A stretch of DNA of 64,000 bases from Annulohypoxylon bovei var. microspora (Eukaryota > Ascomycota > Sordariomycetes > Xylariales > Hypoxylaceae): assembly GCA_022836615.1 (NCBI GenBank), contig MU405277.1:1-64000 (forward strand), written 5' to 3'. A program made the translations under genes and the position numbers. Below are positions 9,951 to 21,321 of the stretch, piece after piece. A model generated the notes under the pieces. The model worked only from the letters and a program-made list of their open reading frames with translations, was not told where the DNA came from and did no database searches. Position 1 is the first letter of the stretch. The number at the start of each line of letters is the position of its first letter.

Positions 9951-12314
9951 ATGTCAACGTATAATCAGCCCCAAGCATCCATGGATGTATTAGAACTCCC
10001 GTATAATCAACGATTAAACCTGGCGATCGATAGATTTAATAACCAACAATTTTACACCATACAAGCCACCGCGAAATACTATGACGTCAAATATAAAGAG
10101 CTCTGGCGCCGGTTAAAAGGTATAAAACCTAAAAAAGGAAGACCTGGCCATAACCAGCTCTTACAACCTGATGAAGAACTAGCACTCCACGCTTGGATCA
10201 ACACCCATATCTCGATCGGTATCGAGATCACCACCGAGATCCTTTCGAAAGCTGCAACCTGGCTTATAAAAGCGGCTGATCGCGAGGGTGTTGCTTGTAA
10301 GAGATGGGCTCGTCGATATATGGCTCGTCATAGCAACCTGTTTAAGTGCGTTAGAACGAGGCAATTATCAACAATGCGAAAGGCAGCTTGCGATCGTCAG
10401 GATATAATTGATTACTTCAAAAAATACCAGGAAACGCGCGATGAACACGGGATTTTACCTGAGAACACCTGGAACGCTGACGAATCAGGTTATCGCGTTG
10501 GAACGTTAGAAAAAAGCCAGTATGTATGGACTTACGTTGATATACCCACCATGATATCCAGCAACCCTGACGATAGAACCCTCGTCACGGTAATGGAGTC
10601 AGTCTCGGCAGATGGTCGGGTAATACCCCCTTTCATCATCCTCCCAGGGAAACAAATTAAGGTGAAGCACCTGAATAACTCCCTACCTGACGGAACGAAG
10701 CTTTCAACTAGCCCCAGTGGTTATATCGACGACCAATTAGCTATCGACTGGGTGGAATTCTGGGAGTTTAATACTCGACCAAAGAACCAATCAGACAAGC
10801 GTATGCTGATTATGGATAACCACGGTAGCCACGTTACCATGGAGTTCTTCAAGGTTTGCCACGATAATAAGGTGGTGTTGTTCCTGTTGCCGCCACATTC
10901 AACCCACAAATTACAACCGTTAGATGTGGGGATCTTTCAGATATGTAAGCATTTCCACCAAAAAGATATCAGGAGGGTTATTTGTTATAAGGTTGATTAC
11001 AACAAATTGGACTTCTTGAACGGGTTGCGGGTAATCAGGAAACTGGCTTTCAAGCGTAAAAACATACTGTCAGCCTGGGAAAAATCGGGGTTGTTTCCCT
11101 TAGATCCAGGATTAATACTGGATACTCTGGAGGACCCAATCACGTCGGCGCTGAATCCCAGGGTTTTTAAAGATAAACCTGGGTATATCGGGGACGAAAA
11201 AGAACAAGAGGGCGATTGGGAGAGCTTTGACGCCTGGGAGATGAGAACACAGCTCAAAAAACAGTATGAATTAGCTGTTGAACGTGGCGAAAGGGATGCC
11301 GTACCGTTTACCCTGAGAACGCCGCCACGGCCTCAGCCGCCAGCTGATTGGTCAGAAGCTAAAACACCCCGATTCATGATATGTGAGATTCGCCAGTACG
11401 AGGAATATATCGCGAAGGGGTTGGAAACTGCTCGTCGAGAAAATCAGCCTCTTAGCCCCACTGTTGAGCATGTAATGCGCAAAAAGGACAAGGCTCTAAG
11501 ATCACTCAGCCTTATTGCGATCTCTGACGTACATAATAAACGCTGGGAACGAAAACAACAGCTAGAAGACCTGAAAAAGCAGACAAAAAACCGTAATAAG
11601 CTGGTAGCTCGATTTGGACCAGTTACAGTTGGTGATGAACGTCTCCGAGCAGCCACTGACGAATTCATCCGTGTGGCCACCAAAAAATCTGAAGAAACGA
11701 GGATATATAAAAAACAGTTCGATATGGAGAGTGCAACCTTACGGCGTTGGATGGTTGGATTTCGTCAACAACGTGAAAGGTGGATCAAAAACGAGAAGGC
11801 AAGGTTGCGATCGTCAGGGGTAACGAAGAGGGTTGATCAACGGGCTGCTGTTCAACCGTATCAAGATGAGATAAGCAACGAGACTTGGATGCTTGATAGA
11901 TACCGCCAGGAGCGGCAAAATCGTCAGGATATATATAACAGCGAGCACGTGAAAGCTGTTGAAGAGATGGCGAGGTTAAAACGACGACCTGTTGAAGATA
12001 TCATGTTAGATATGTACTGGGTTCCACCAGGAAATCCCCCACAACCAACCACACCTTGGCATTATAATAAGGTGTTAGTTGAAGAGGTGATATCAGCGTG
12101 GCTTACAGGTAAAAGGGATGAGGGTTCTATTTTAACTCGTTGCGAGGTAACTAGGAATGCACAGGCAACGCAGCCGGTTGTTCAACAGGCAGTTGCTAAT
12201 CAGGGTGGCGACGACGAAGAAAACGATGTTTTTACTAGTAGTTCAGATGAGGAGATATTAGACGATCCCATCAACGATTCATCTGATTTAGAAAGTGTAA
12301 CGGAATTAGATTAG
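9951..12314 (+). CDS. DDE transposase of the pogo/Fot1-like element
   Basis: A 787-aa single-exon protein. An N-terminal psq-type helix-turn-helix spans about 20-60 and is followed by a CENP-B-like DNA-binding region (about 70-140). The catalytic DDE domain has D177 (in NADESG), D289 (in IMDNHGSH) and D325 (in QPLDVGIF). The spacing of 35 residues between the second and third aspartates is the DD35D arrangement. It should bind the terminal repeats, excise the element and insert it at TA. The C-terminal 450 residues are charged, predicted helical and end in an acidic Ser/Asp tail; this part is longer than in classical Fot1 and I cannot assign it. There is no frameshift and no internal stop. 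Confidence 0.95.
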   Translation: MSTYNQPQASMDVLELPYNQRLNLAIDRFNNQQFYTIQATAKYYDVKYKELWRRLKGIKPKKGRPGHNQLLQPDEELALHAWINTHISIGIEITTEILSKAATWLIKAADREGVACKRWARRYMARHSNLFKCVRTRQLSTMRKAACDRQDIIDYFKKYQETRDEHGILPENTWNADESGYRVGTLEKSQYVWTYVDIPTMISSNPDDRTLVTVMESVSADGRVIPPFIILPGKQIKVKHLNNSLPDGTKLSTSPSGYIDDQLAIDWVEFWEFNTRPKNQSDKRMLIMDNHGSHVTMEFFKVCHDNKVVLFLLPPHSTHKLQPLDVGIFQICKHFHQKDIRRVICYKVDYNKLDFLNGLRVIRKLAFKRKNILSAWEKSGLFPLDPGLILDTLEDPITSALNPRVFKDKPGYIGDEKEQEGDWESFDAWEMRTQLKKQYELAVERGERDAVPFTLRTPPRPQPPADWSEAKTPRFMICEIRQYEEYIAKGLETARRENQPLSPTVEHVMRKKDKALRSLSLIAISDVHNKRWERKQQLEDLKKQTKNRNKLVARFGPVTVGDERLRAATDEFIRVATKKSEETRIYKKQFDMESATLRRWMVGFRQQRERWIKNEKARLRSSGVTKRVDQRAAVQPYQDEISNETWMLDRYRQERQNRQDIYNSEHVKAVEEMARLKRRPVEDIMLDMYWVPPGNPPQPTTPWHYNKVLVEEVISAWLTGKRDEGSILTRCEVTRNAQATQPVVQQAVANQGGDDEENDVFTSSSDEEILDDPINDSSDLESVTELD

Positions 12315-12544
12315 TTGATACAAATCGTACGTGTAAAAGTAAATAATTTCAGTAAAACGTGGTGTTGTGAGAGTAATGTAAAAAGTGGTGTTGTGAGATT
12401 GATGTAATTATCGAGAAAAATGAGGGGTTTTTGATTACTAATATCGATTTAACGTGGGTGGCAAATGCAAGTATTACAATTTATTCAATTCACGGAGGGT
12501 ACTTAATTTAACTAGCGTTTCCCATACAAATTTAAGTACCGAAT

Positions 12545-12635
12545 TTTTCTTTTGAAAAGTCCGTTTCTTTTGAAAAGTCCCGGATGTCAGGCGCGTAGCT
12601 CCGGTAAAACATCGGTTGATTAAAAACCGGATGAG
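12545..12635 (-). repeat. Right terminal inverted repeat (91 bp)
   Basis: Exact inverted copy of 9611-9701, followed by TA at 12636-12637. It carries the same pair of 17-bp repeats in mirrored positions (12546-12562 and 12564-12580). Confidence 0.95.
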
Positions 12636-12980
12636 TACCTCTTGTATTTCGTCTACAAACTAGTGAAAATAATTCTTCCTATCCAGAAAGTCCAATGTAG
12701 CCCTACTATGAATCCAGTGCGCTAAACACATGGTAACAAAGATAGCGTTGAGTGCATGTAGCTAGAACACGGGAGCAAGCGATTGTGTCTTTTAGTCTGT
12801 TAAAAAAAAAGTTTCTTCGGAATGGCCATGAATAAGATGCCCATCAGATGACCTCGGCATGTCCGCCACTCAACGTTCAACAGTACGGGCAATTAGACAG
12901 ATCTATGATGCTTCGGCATTTTGAAGCCGTGTATTCAACGAACTCGATCTAGTCCAACTCAGAGTTTGGTCCGGAAGTGC
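12636..12980. other. Intergenic region right of the DNA transposon
   Basis: A short spacer between the transposon and the stop codon of the Rieske gene. No feature is seen beyond an A run near 12800. Confidence 0.6.
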
Positions 12981-14330
12981 TCAGCCACCAGCAATGGCTT
13001 CTCCTTGCCACGGCTGCCCGTAGAGATCTTCATAATAGCTCTTATCCATGCCGGCCTGCTGTCTAGCCTCGGCGTTGAACGGGCCCTTCACGGCTCCTCT
13101 GAAATGCTTCTGCACATTGCTTCGGAAGACTTGAACTGGATCGGTATGCTCCTGCTGGCATATCCACGTGAGCCATCTATGTCCCGTGGTAACATGTGTA
13201 ATCTCGTCGTTATGGATAATGTTCAGGACGTCAACGCTCTCGCCATCTTTGGCATTTCGAAATTTTTCGATCGTCATCGGATTAACATCGAGACCCCGAG
13301 CTTCGTGGACGAGTGCAATGACGCTTATCCTTGCACGTAGGTCGTGTGCTGTCCTCGCGGCAGATTCCCATAACCCATGATGAACCGGCAATGCACCAAA
13401 GTGACTTCCTAGCTCTTCAAGCCTCGCTCGTAGGAGGGAGAAGTGTTTCGCTTCATCGTTTGCGACCTTAAGCCAGTCGTAGAAAAACGTTCGTGGCAAC
13501 TGCTGTGAGTTGTCGTTTCCATCTGGCGAGGTTGTGTGGAAGGAGGCGAACCGGACTATAATATCGATGGCGAGATCAATAGCCCACTGCTCTATATTTG
13601 CGAGGGCGTGGAGCATCATGATCCTGCTTTTAAGGTTTCCCCCCTTGCCAGCTTTGGGCATCTGTCCCGGTTTCACCTGGGTCAAGTTTTGCCTTGGCGG
13701 TTCTTGGGGAGGGCTCGCATTGCCAGCACCGATCTGCATGGGCGATGAAGACTGTTCACGTGTTGCGAATAGGGAGAAGAGGTGTGTGGTGAGTTCGATC
13801 TTATGTTCAGGGTTAGAGGTATTCAAGACGTGAACACACCAATCACATAGAGTAGCATCCTCGCCAAGGAGTATTGGGGAGCCTGAGGGCTCGACTCTAG
13901 GGCCATGCTTGAACTTCACTTTCTCGCTGACAGGTTCGATCTTGGCAAGCTGTAAATCCTCGGCCTCTGTGATCTGTATGCTCACTCTCCCATCTTGCAC
14001 GGTAACCGGAAATGTGCAGGCTTTGATACCATAACTAGACTCACCGGTCTCTACGTTGAAGTCATATGCGTGCCACGGACAAGAAGCAATATAGGACGAG
14101 TCTTCGATATCTATGTGAGCTTCAGCCATAGGCCCACCGGCATGAGGACATTCTGCTTCCATCGCATAGTAAGTCCATGAACTCGGACTTTTCGCTGACG
14201 GCAGCGCTACCGCATTTGACTGTGAAATTTTCGGTAGACGAAAAAGGACAAGGCGCTTGCCATTGGACAGGGTTACGGAGTGCCTGGCGTGTTTGAGGTC
14301 AGCTATATGACCTATATCGACAACCGACAT
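12981..14330 (-). CDS. Rieske [2Fe-2S] domain fused to a ferritin-like (DUF455-type) domain
   Basis: A single-exon protein of 449 aa if started at the first ATG (14330); the frame extends five codons further up only through a TTG. Residues about 1-120 form a Rieske domain, with cluster ligands C61 and H63 in CPHAGG and C84 and H87 in CPWHAY. Residues about 230-390 form a four-helix ferritin-like domain. Its carboxylate/histidine pattern is visible as E247, E293-x2-H296, E343 and E376-x2-H379, the arrangement expected of a di-iron centre. A linker rich in Pro, Ser and Gln joins the two. The pairing suggests an oxygenase or hydroxylase in which the Rieske part feeds electrons to the di-iron site. 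The substrate is unknown; ferritin-like relatives include tRNA and quinone hydroxylases. No signal peptide is seen, so it is probably cytosolic. Confidence 0.88.
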   Translation of the reverse strand: MSVVDIGHIADLKHARHSVTLSNGKRLVLFRLPKISQSNAVALPSAKSPSSWTYYAMEAECPHAGGPMAEAHIDIEDSSYIASCPWHAYDFNVETGESSYGIKACTFPVTVQDGRVSIQITEAEDLQLAKIEPVSEKVKFKHGPRVEPSGSPILLGEDATLCDWCVHVLNTSNPEHKIELTTHLFSLFATREQSSSPMQIGAGNASPPQEPPRQNLTQVKPGQMPKAGKGGNLKSRIMMLHALANIEQWAIDLAIDIIVRFASFHTTSPDGNDNSQQLPRTFFYDWLKVANDEAKHFSLLRARLEELGSHFGALPVHHGLWESAARTAHDLRARISVIALVHEARGLDVNPMTIEKFRNAKDGESVDVLNIIHNDEITHVTTGHRWLTWICQQEHTDPVQVFRSNVQKHFRGAVKGPFNAEARQQAGMDKSYYEDLYGQPWQGEAIAGG

Positions 14331-15573
14331 CGCGCAGATGTTCAACTGCTCAGCTGCTCAGCTCGTGAAATAGGCACTCTTAGGGTAATTAGAATCTAGA
14401 ACTTCCTCCTGTCAGCTTAGCACATCAAATGACAGGAATAACCTGAGATATTGGATATCTTGGTCTGAAGTTTAACACTTTCAACTTTGACATTATTATT
14501 TTGGGATAGCTGAGGAAAAATGAAAGGGTGGGGCCAGCGCGTGGCTGTTGTGGCTTATCAAGGATCCACCGCCCCGTGGCTTGCGCTCTCTTTCAAATCG
14601 GGGACTTTGGAGAATGGGGATCCGGTCTAGGTCTCACGTCTCACGTTTGCATGGACTAGGGCGATGAAAATACTAAGTAAAGAACTAGAAGAAGATCTAA
14701 ACACGGCAAAAAAAACTTGACTTGATGACGAGTCTTGTTAGGTCGGCAAGGAGTCAATGCCCTAGTACCACGAAAACGTGGCCCAGCCCTTCCCGGATTC
14801 ATCTAGGAAATCTTGGAACACGGGAAGGCTGGCTGCCGTCCCTGATCTACTTTCGATGCCAAGAATGTTTGGTTGTTTATGTCTGCAGCGTCGCATCGCA
14901 GCAGCGCCAGTGCGCGCCGATGCTACAGCGCGGCTCAAATTAAGCATTGTGGTTTGTTACAGCGCCGTCTCACACCCATGCCGCTCGACGTCTTGTCCAA
15001 TTCTTGTCCTCTCCCATCTTTCAATAGGATCCGCCCATTAACCTTCTTTTTAGAGTAGATCTATACCCCAGCGGGGGTGCTAGCCATTCCTGTCATCTAG
15101 TATCTGGGACAGCTCTTGGAAGTCTTGGCTGTCGTTTGTTTCTTCGGCGACCCTGTGGGCCTAGACAATGTCAAGGCGAAGTCTCATCCTTGGCACTCCT
15201 GGAGGGTCATTGCCCGATCTGGAAGTCTTGACGGGAAATACCCTATCCGCGCGTCTCAAGTGCGCTCGTCTATGTCGAAGATCAGTATTGAAACCAAGGA
15301 AATTGATGGCGCTTGCCATCCGTAGCGATATTGTATTCGTCCCAGCATGGGATGGCATAGGAAACTATGAGATGAGATCACCATACAAAAGGGTGCCCAG
15401 CCTACTGACATTTACGACTTTTCTTCTTTTTCTCATCATCCTCTGAGTTATAGTATCTCTAGTTGATCAAGCTTTCGTTTCACCTTCTTAGCAGCATATT
15501 CACACAAGCTCGTCGCCGGCCGACCTTTACCATTCTTTTAGTCTCTACAGCAAAAGACGACCAATCAGTCAAA
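14331..15573. other. Intergenic region
   Basis: Divergent promoter space between the Rieske gene and the small secreted protein gene. Several overlapping short frames (14722-15446) have no domain and I do not call them. The pyrimidine-rich leader before 15574 fits a promoter and 5' UTR. Confidence 0.6.
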
Positions 15574-15842
15574 ATGAAGTACTCAGTCGCTATCTTCGCT
15601 CTCTTCAGCACCCTCGCCATGGCGGAACTCAGTAAGTTGAATCCGGGAACGAATCATGTGCGAAGACAGGTATGCTAACCCCCGTTACAGAGAAAGTTCC
15701 CCGGTCTGAGAAGTCCAACATTGTCTCTCGACAGGCTGGAGCCGCCCAAGTGCAGACCGCCGCCATGGCTAGCGCCAACGGAGAAATCATTCCTTTCGAT
15801 GCCGCCGGCGTCTACAAGGCAAGCACCGACAAGGGCTTGTAA
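15574..15842 (+). CDS. Small secreted protein, 69 aa
   Basis: Two exons, 15574-15631 and 15691-15842. The 59-nt intron has a GTAAGT donor, a CTAAC branch-like site and a TTACAG acceptor. Exon 1 encodes a clear signal peptide (MKYSVAIFALFSTLAMA). The mature part of about 50 residues starts with charged residues (ELKKVPRSEK), carries an R-Q pair that could be a processing site, then an Ala/Gln/Gly-rich segment, and ends ASTDKGL. It has no cysteine, so it is not a typical disulfide-bonded effector. Phase agrees across the splice, and the stop falls directly after a conserved-looking C-terminus. The function is unknown; a secreted peptide precursor or cell-surface peptide is possible. Without splicing the frame ends after 35 codons, so it is easily missed. 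Confidence 0.7.
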
Positions 15843-18036
15843 AGTGCCTTCGGCTAGAATATGACAACAAGGGTGATGGATTACCCAGTCCAGCCAACAA
15901 CCCAACCATTCGACAAGCATCCTATAACCGATTCGAGTGATGCACCATCAGGTGTACGGTAAACCGGCGTCAAGGATATAATCATAGAGTAATAGGATAC
16001 AATGATGGGGAATGGAATGAGAATGGATGGAATAGGGCTCAATATGAGCCGGGCTTGAACCTATACCTAGAGTATTTGTGAATATCTGTTAATATTTATC
16101 AATCACCCCAAACCAGGTGTTCCTATTCTTGTCATCTTGTGACCGAGTATACCCATTTCTATTCTGTTTGCTATGCGCAAGCAGGTCTTCACGTCGAGTG
16201 ATGATCTGGCGATCTGTGTTGTTTTCCCTTACATCTAGCCGTTCCCGTATTTGTTACCGACCAGCGTAAGGGACATTGGTCTCATTTTCTGGGGAAAAGA
16301 GAAAAGAAAAGAGCCAATGGATGCGGAGAAATTGACTTGGCGCGGGTAAACCCGTCTCCTTCAGCGGCACCCCAAAGCCAATTCGACTTCTCAATCTGAT
16401 CAATAATCCAAACGTCGTGTAACGTCCGATGATGCCGACAAAAGTAAAAAGAACATATCTTTTCTGACCGTTCTTAACCAGCCTCTGCTCATAAAATTAC
16501 GCAAGGTTGTTGACAAATATTTTCCGATCCTTCAAATTTTCATTGGTCTCCATGAGCTTATTAATCCGTCGTAATTCTCGTCGTAATTTCATGGGGAATA
16601 AAAAAAAATTGAAAAAGGTCGTCGTACCAACAGCGCCAAAGTGTCATTCGAGAAAACACAGCCACAGGCGCTGAAGACCGGGCAAAATCCCCACAGAGGT
16701 TCGGGGACAATTGAAATATTATTCATGGTCGGTATGGGGCAGATTGGACCGTGCGGCCTCCAAAATTAGAACCACCGCTGCGAGAGGCTGAGGTTTTAGC
16801 TAATCAAATCCCGGGCTGCTGGCTGCCAAGTGGTATTGTTGGTACCAGGTACCAACACACTTCTAAAGGAAGAAATATTAATCCTGTTAACCGACCGGAA
16901 ATATAGAAGGATCTGTCGGCCCCGACACACGGTCATCCTCGATTGAGACCTGTGCCGCCGGCAGAACGGTTCCGCGAACTCACTCACTCACTCAAGATCT
17001 AGGGTATGAAATCCATACCGTAGGTACATACATAGTAGTGAGAACATCGAAGAGAAAACAATCATCTCGTGATGATTGTACCGTGCTGCCGCGTACCGCG
17101 CCAGCGGACGACTTCGAGCAACGTCATAGGAGGACCCATCGATTCGTAGGACTTCGCGTCATTTATATGATTGATGAACTGCGAGTGTGTAGAGCCAGGT
17201 TTCTATGCTCCATTCGTCTACGGTTGAACACTTCATCCCTTCTCCATCTTGGTACTACTTATGATTGGGCCTTTTGAAGTCAGCTAAGCTAGATCCGGGT
17301 GTCCGGTCCAGGGTCTTACCAGCCCACTCAGCCGCAACCCATCCTTAAGCCCTACCATTGCCCGTCTGAGTTTGGCGAGAGCCAGGTCTCGCTGCACGAT
17401 GTGGATTCGGTGGGTGCTAGCTGTTCGACGGATCCCCTCACGACCCAATCGCCGCCTGCTGTTACCGAAGCTATCACTGGCGCCAACACAAGGCGTTTTC
17501 GACAGGTGCTATTTTGGCATGAAGTCAAGCCTCTGGCTGTGGTTATCGACTCTTTTCCCGCAGTTCTGTGCTTAGTCCCGAGACTGAGCTGCCGAGCTGA
17601 AGACGAAATATGGTTGGTCTAATTTCCACCCACTGATGCCTGCCGCAGTTCGCAACAAGGACCATGCTTCTGCGTAGGACTTGGCGTGATGGGGATTATT
17701 GAGGCTATGCCACCTGTAGATCATCTTTCCTTTTCTACCTAATTTCGTCGTAAGGCCTTTATATAGCAACCACCGCACCCAAGCGGATTCACATCGCATG
17801 GCTGGGTTAGTTCCCGTCGTATGATACTATTCGCCTCTTAGGACGACTACTTACGACGACCATCGCGGCTTTATGTAATCATACCTAGGACTCCGGAAGA
17901 TGGACTTGTAGCGCTTACTATATGAGCAAGGGCTAATTTAAGAGCTTGGACTGAACGAAGACTCAACTGACTCGATTTGCGGGGCAACAATAATAAACCA
18001 CTATCGAAATATCTACTAAAGGAGACCAGACGAACA
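15843..18036. other. Intergenic region, 2.2 kb
   Basis: No supported gene. Frames at 17038-17622 start at non-ATG codons or have no domain. A short actc repeat sits at about 16978-16994. Confidence 0.55.
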
Positions 18037-19420
18037 ATGGGCTACACACATCGAGACAATGCGCAATTCGGCCGCTCGGGGTGGAAGAAGAGGGTGCTCC
18101 TGCCATGCTGGATAATTCAAATTGTGCTGCTGCTGGCAACGATGGGCCTATTCTCATACCGACTGTCGAATACGGTAACAACGTGGAAAGATGAGGAAGA
18201 TCAGGGAAATATACCTATGGTGGAGTTTGTGTAAGTCGGATGATCCTAAGACCAGGGAGAAAATGTCGAATTAAGCCAGACTAACTTAAGCCGTTGTAGA
18301 TGGGAAGCCGTCAACGTCGCCTTTTCCTTCGTCTCCCTCGTGATCATATTCGTCTCCATAGCGAAGTTTATCGCCGAGGTGTTAACACCGCTACCGTTGC
18401 TATTCGGCAACATCTTGAACCTAGTCCTCGCATCAGCTGTTCTGTCACTAGACATTGTGGTATATCTCAAGTATACCGAGAGGCAATACTCGTTGGCGGG
18501 GTTAGCGATGGACTGCGCTCTCATGTAAGTCATCCTGCAGCCGGCGCACTTGGCGAAAGTACTAACGGATGCATCTCAGGTTCTTCACGATCATCCCAGC
18601 GATCTACTCCTTTATCATCTACCGCCGATTGCTAAGCTATGACGACTACCACATCCCAGGTAACGTCAAGCCGTATGGTTACGCTAGCAACGACGAACCC
18701 GAAGATGCAGCATACCGCTCGTCGTGGCTCGAACCACCAGTTCCGTATGACCCAACAAACCCTGGGGGGCCGACGCGGCCGCGGGCCGTTTCCGCTGCTA
18801 GCCGTCGCCTATCCCTGTCGCTTAGCAGCCGTGCCGCCTCGCCGCAGCTCACACCGCCAGCCCCAGAACCCAATAACACGGAGCGCCGCGGGAGCTATAC
18901 CCACAAGCGGGATACTCAATTTGACGAGTACGTGAAGCGACGGTCAAGTGGGTACACCAAAGTCGATGTAGAACGGGCTCTCGGCGTCGAATTCGGTTGG
19001 GAGGACACCCAGGACCAGCGAGACAGTGTTGTCAGCTCGGGAAGTGTGACTGTGGCGCATGCGAGAGCAAGGGGCGACTCGCTATCGACGCAGCAGGTGA
19101 GCATAGAGGCAAGCATTAGCAGGAACAGCAGCACCACGACTACCAACACCAACTCGACCACAACGCTGGAGACGCCAAGCGGAATGGTAAGGGCGCATAG
19201 CCTGAACAGCGTACCTGAGGCTCAGGAAGAAGAGGGCGAGAATAGATTGGCGAAAAAGAAGACGCTGGGGGATCGAGAGAGGTTGCTCAGTGGCAGCGAA
19301 AGTAAAGGAATATCACGATCCAGCTCCGGATCCAGTAGGAAAAGCGTGCGGCTGATCGAGCAGGTTGACGGACTGGAGGAGGTCGAACTTGAAAGCCAAA
19401 AACGAAAGAGGAATTTGTGA
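18037..19420 (+). CDS. Four-TM membrane protein with long disordered cytosolic tail
   Basis: Three exons (18037-18230, 18300-18524, 18580-19420) with GTAAGT donors and consistent phases give 419 aa. Four hydrophobic segments are visible at about 20-42, 66-92, 98-122 and 131-158, followed by YRRLLSYDDYH and a Ser/Arg/Pro-rich tail of about 250 residues. The first three helices lie in exons 1 and 2; the fourth spans the exon 2/3 junction. The topology resembles MARVEL-like four-helix proteins, but I see no diagnostic motif. The tail, rich in RxxS sites, is likely phosphorylated. I do not recognise a named family; it looks like a conserved fungal hypothetical membrane protein. Confidence 0.82.
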
Positions 19421-21321
19421 TACCCGGTGGTCGAAAAATGGAATGAATATGAATACTACTTTAAGCCTACGAAAAAATATTATATCGAAATAAAAATTTA
19501 TTAAATATATAATTATTTGTTTCTCTTCTATTTTCCCCGTACAATTCTCGCGGGCTATTTCTTCGATACTCCTAAAGGGTTTACAACCTTCCGCTCCGAT
19601 TTTGATCGGACTGTACGTTTTGAGGACCCCATAGAAGCCGTCTTGGCTAGATCAGCACCCGCGCTTGCGCCTTCTCCACTCGTGAATTCGTCTTAAATCC
19701 GTCGCTTCTCGTCGTTGTCCTGCTTCCAAGTCAGCCTCCTATTCCAACTCAGGCTCAAGCGGTTCTTCGTGCCTTCTTGTTAAACATAAAAATTACAACT
19801 TTGGCATGTAACTTAATAGGATTTACTTAGTAGGTGATTTTCAATTATATACTAAAATCAAAATAGTTTTATCTTCTCATTTTCTCCGCCCTAGACATAC
19901 TCGCGCAGACCTAAGTTCACCCCAGTCTCCACTATGTTCCCACACAACTAAATGTAGATAGCCTCAAGTTCCTAATTACGTCGTACAGCAAACTCCCCTA
20001 TGGAAAACACCGGCGACTTGCCGTCGTCATCAAGTAAATGCTAGAATATGACCAACTACAAACAGGCAGTAGCTAGGTGTATAATCAAAGACAAAAAAAG
20101 GAGAAAAAAACAACGTACAACACCGGGGATTCGCTGGTCGTCACCGACCCAACTACTGATCCGGCGGTATTGAGCTTATCTAAGGGAGAGCGGACGGGAT
20201 CCCGAGTTTTCTAAATCCTATGGTCGTACGTGATAACTCAGCATGTTCTTATCCCTTCTATACCTAACTAGAGGGCACATTTCAAACAACAGCTTCCGTC
20301 CTAGACGTGGGTCGGGAGCTCGAATGCGACTTTTAATATTATGGTCAGAGAAATACTTTTTCTAGTCACCTAAACACTGATATCCTTCTTAAAGCTAATA
20401 TTTTACAAGAGAGAAGAAGTGTGACTATCTTTAGTTGCTTACAAGTAATCCATCATAGAATTTGTTCTCTAGGGAACATAAATGCCTATCGACCTACCTA
20501 GGTATCTAGGTTGTTACGGCTCTTTTCCTTATTATGAAACGGTATTATGCCAAAAATATATCAGCGAGGAGTCAAAAGAATGATTCCTTTTGGGTGGGAA
20601 AGGGAGAATGAGGGTTAAAATGCTGGCAGTTAGTATAGACATAAATATCAGATACCTCCATAGGTCGGTTCTTACTTATGTAGGTAGGTTAGATCATACA
20701 ATTAAGATCTACGATTAGTAAATGGGATAATAAATAATTATGGACTCTCATAAATCTAGAGCTGACATTGCTACCGATGTAACCTATTGATTAATGAGGA
20801 TAGAGACCGAGTTGTTAACAAATCACATGAATCATAATGACAAAACTTTTACCTATCGAGGTAATATTAGAGTGACTATCTAGCTACATATCAATTCCTA
20901 GCTCGGATCTGAGTCCAAGACCGTTGTCCCACCTCATGTGACGTGACTACATTGTGTAAACCCCTATGTAGATGTCTAAGGTGATGGGAGGAAGATGTAC
21001 TGCCAAAACGTCGACTCTCAGTGAGAAATCATCGTCCGGGGCAAATGTGCAAAAGGAAAGAGCAACATGTCCATAATTAAATGGATCATAGGTAAATCAT
21101 GAGAAAGGTAGTTGCATGGTCCGAGAATTATGTCTCGAGAGGTTGGAAGCTGCAACAATCCCAATCTCAATCGGTCCAGATACCCGAAGAATAGGGTAAT
21201 GGAAAGAAATTGGCGAAACCGTGTACCGTTAACCAGTGAGCCGAAACCGAGAGAAGTGCGTAGAAACATTAGCGCTGCCAATTATGGGATGTGGCGAACC
21301 CCAATAGGCACTAATGAAAAC
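19421..21321. other. Intergenic AT-rich region, 1.9 kb
   Basis: Lies between the 3' ends of the membrane protein gene (plus) and Argonaute (minus). AT-rich, with no gene and one tacctaggta-type palindrome near 20494. Confidence 0.6.

Larger units (their letters stand above)
9611..12635 (+). mobile_element. Pogo/Fot1-like (Tc1-mariner superfamily) DNA transposon, apparently intact
   Basis: A 3,025-bp element bounded by perfect 91-bp terminal inverted repeats (9611-9701 and 12545-12635) and flanked by TA on both sides (9609-9610 and 12636-12637), the target duplication expected for Tc1-mariner elements. It holds one uninterrupted transposase gene. The termini are identical over all 91 bases and the coding frame shows no C-to-T decay. 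Recent insertion or continued activity is therefore likely, in contrast to the mutated Copia element at 57-62 kb. Confidence 0.95.

Noticed and set aside
14722..15446. Overlapping frames of 60-90 codons on both strands
   Set aside because: Mutually overlapping, different frames, several without ATG, no domain; probably promoter/UTR sequence of the small secreted protein.
17299..17622. 107-codon plus-strand frame
   Set aside because: Opens with GTG, no domain, no splice signals that extend it to something recognisable.
21018..21281. Extra C-terminal exon for Argonaute
   Set aside because: A GTATGT at the last codons could splice to it, but the protein already ends in the expected short aromatic terminus (MWYV) and the added frame has no family resemblance.
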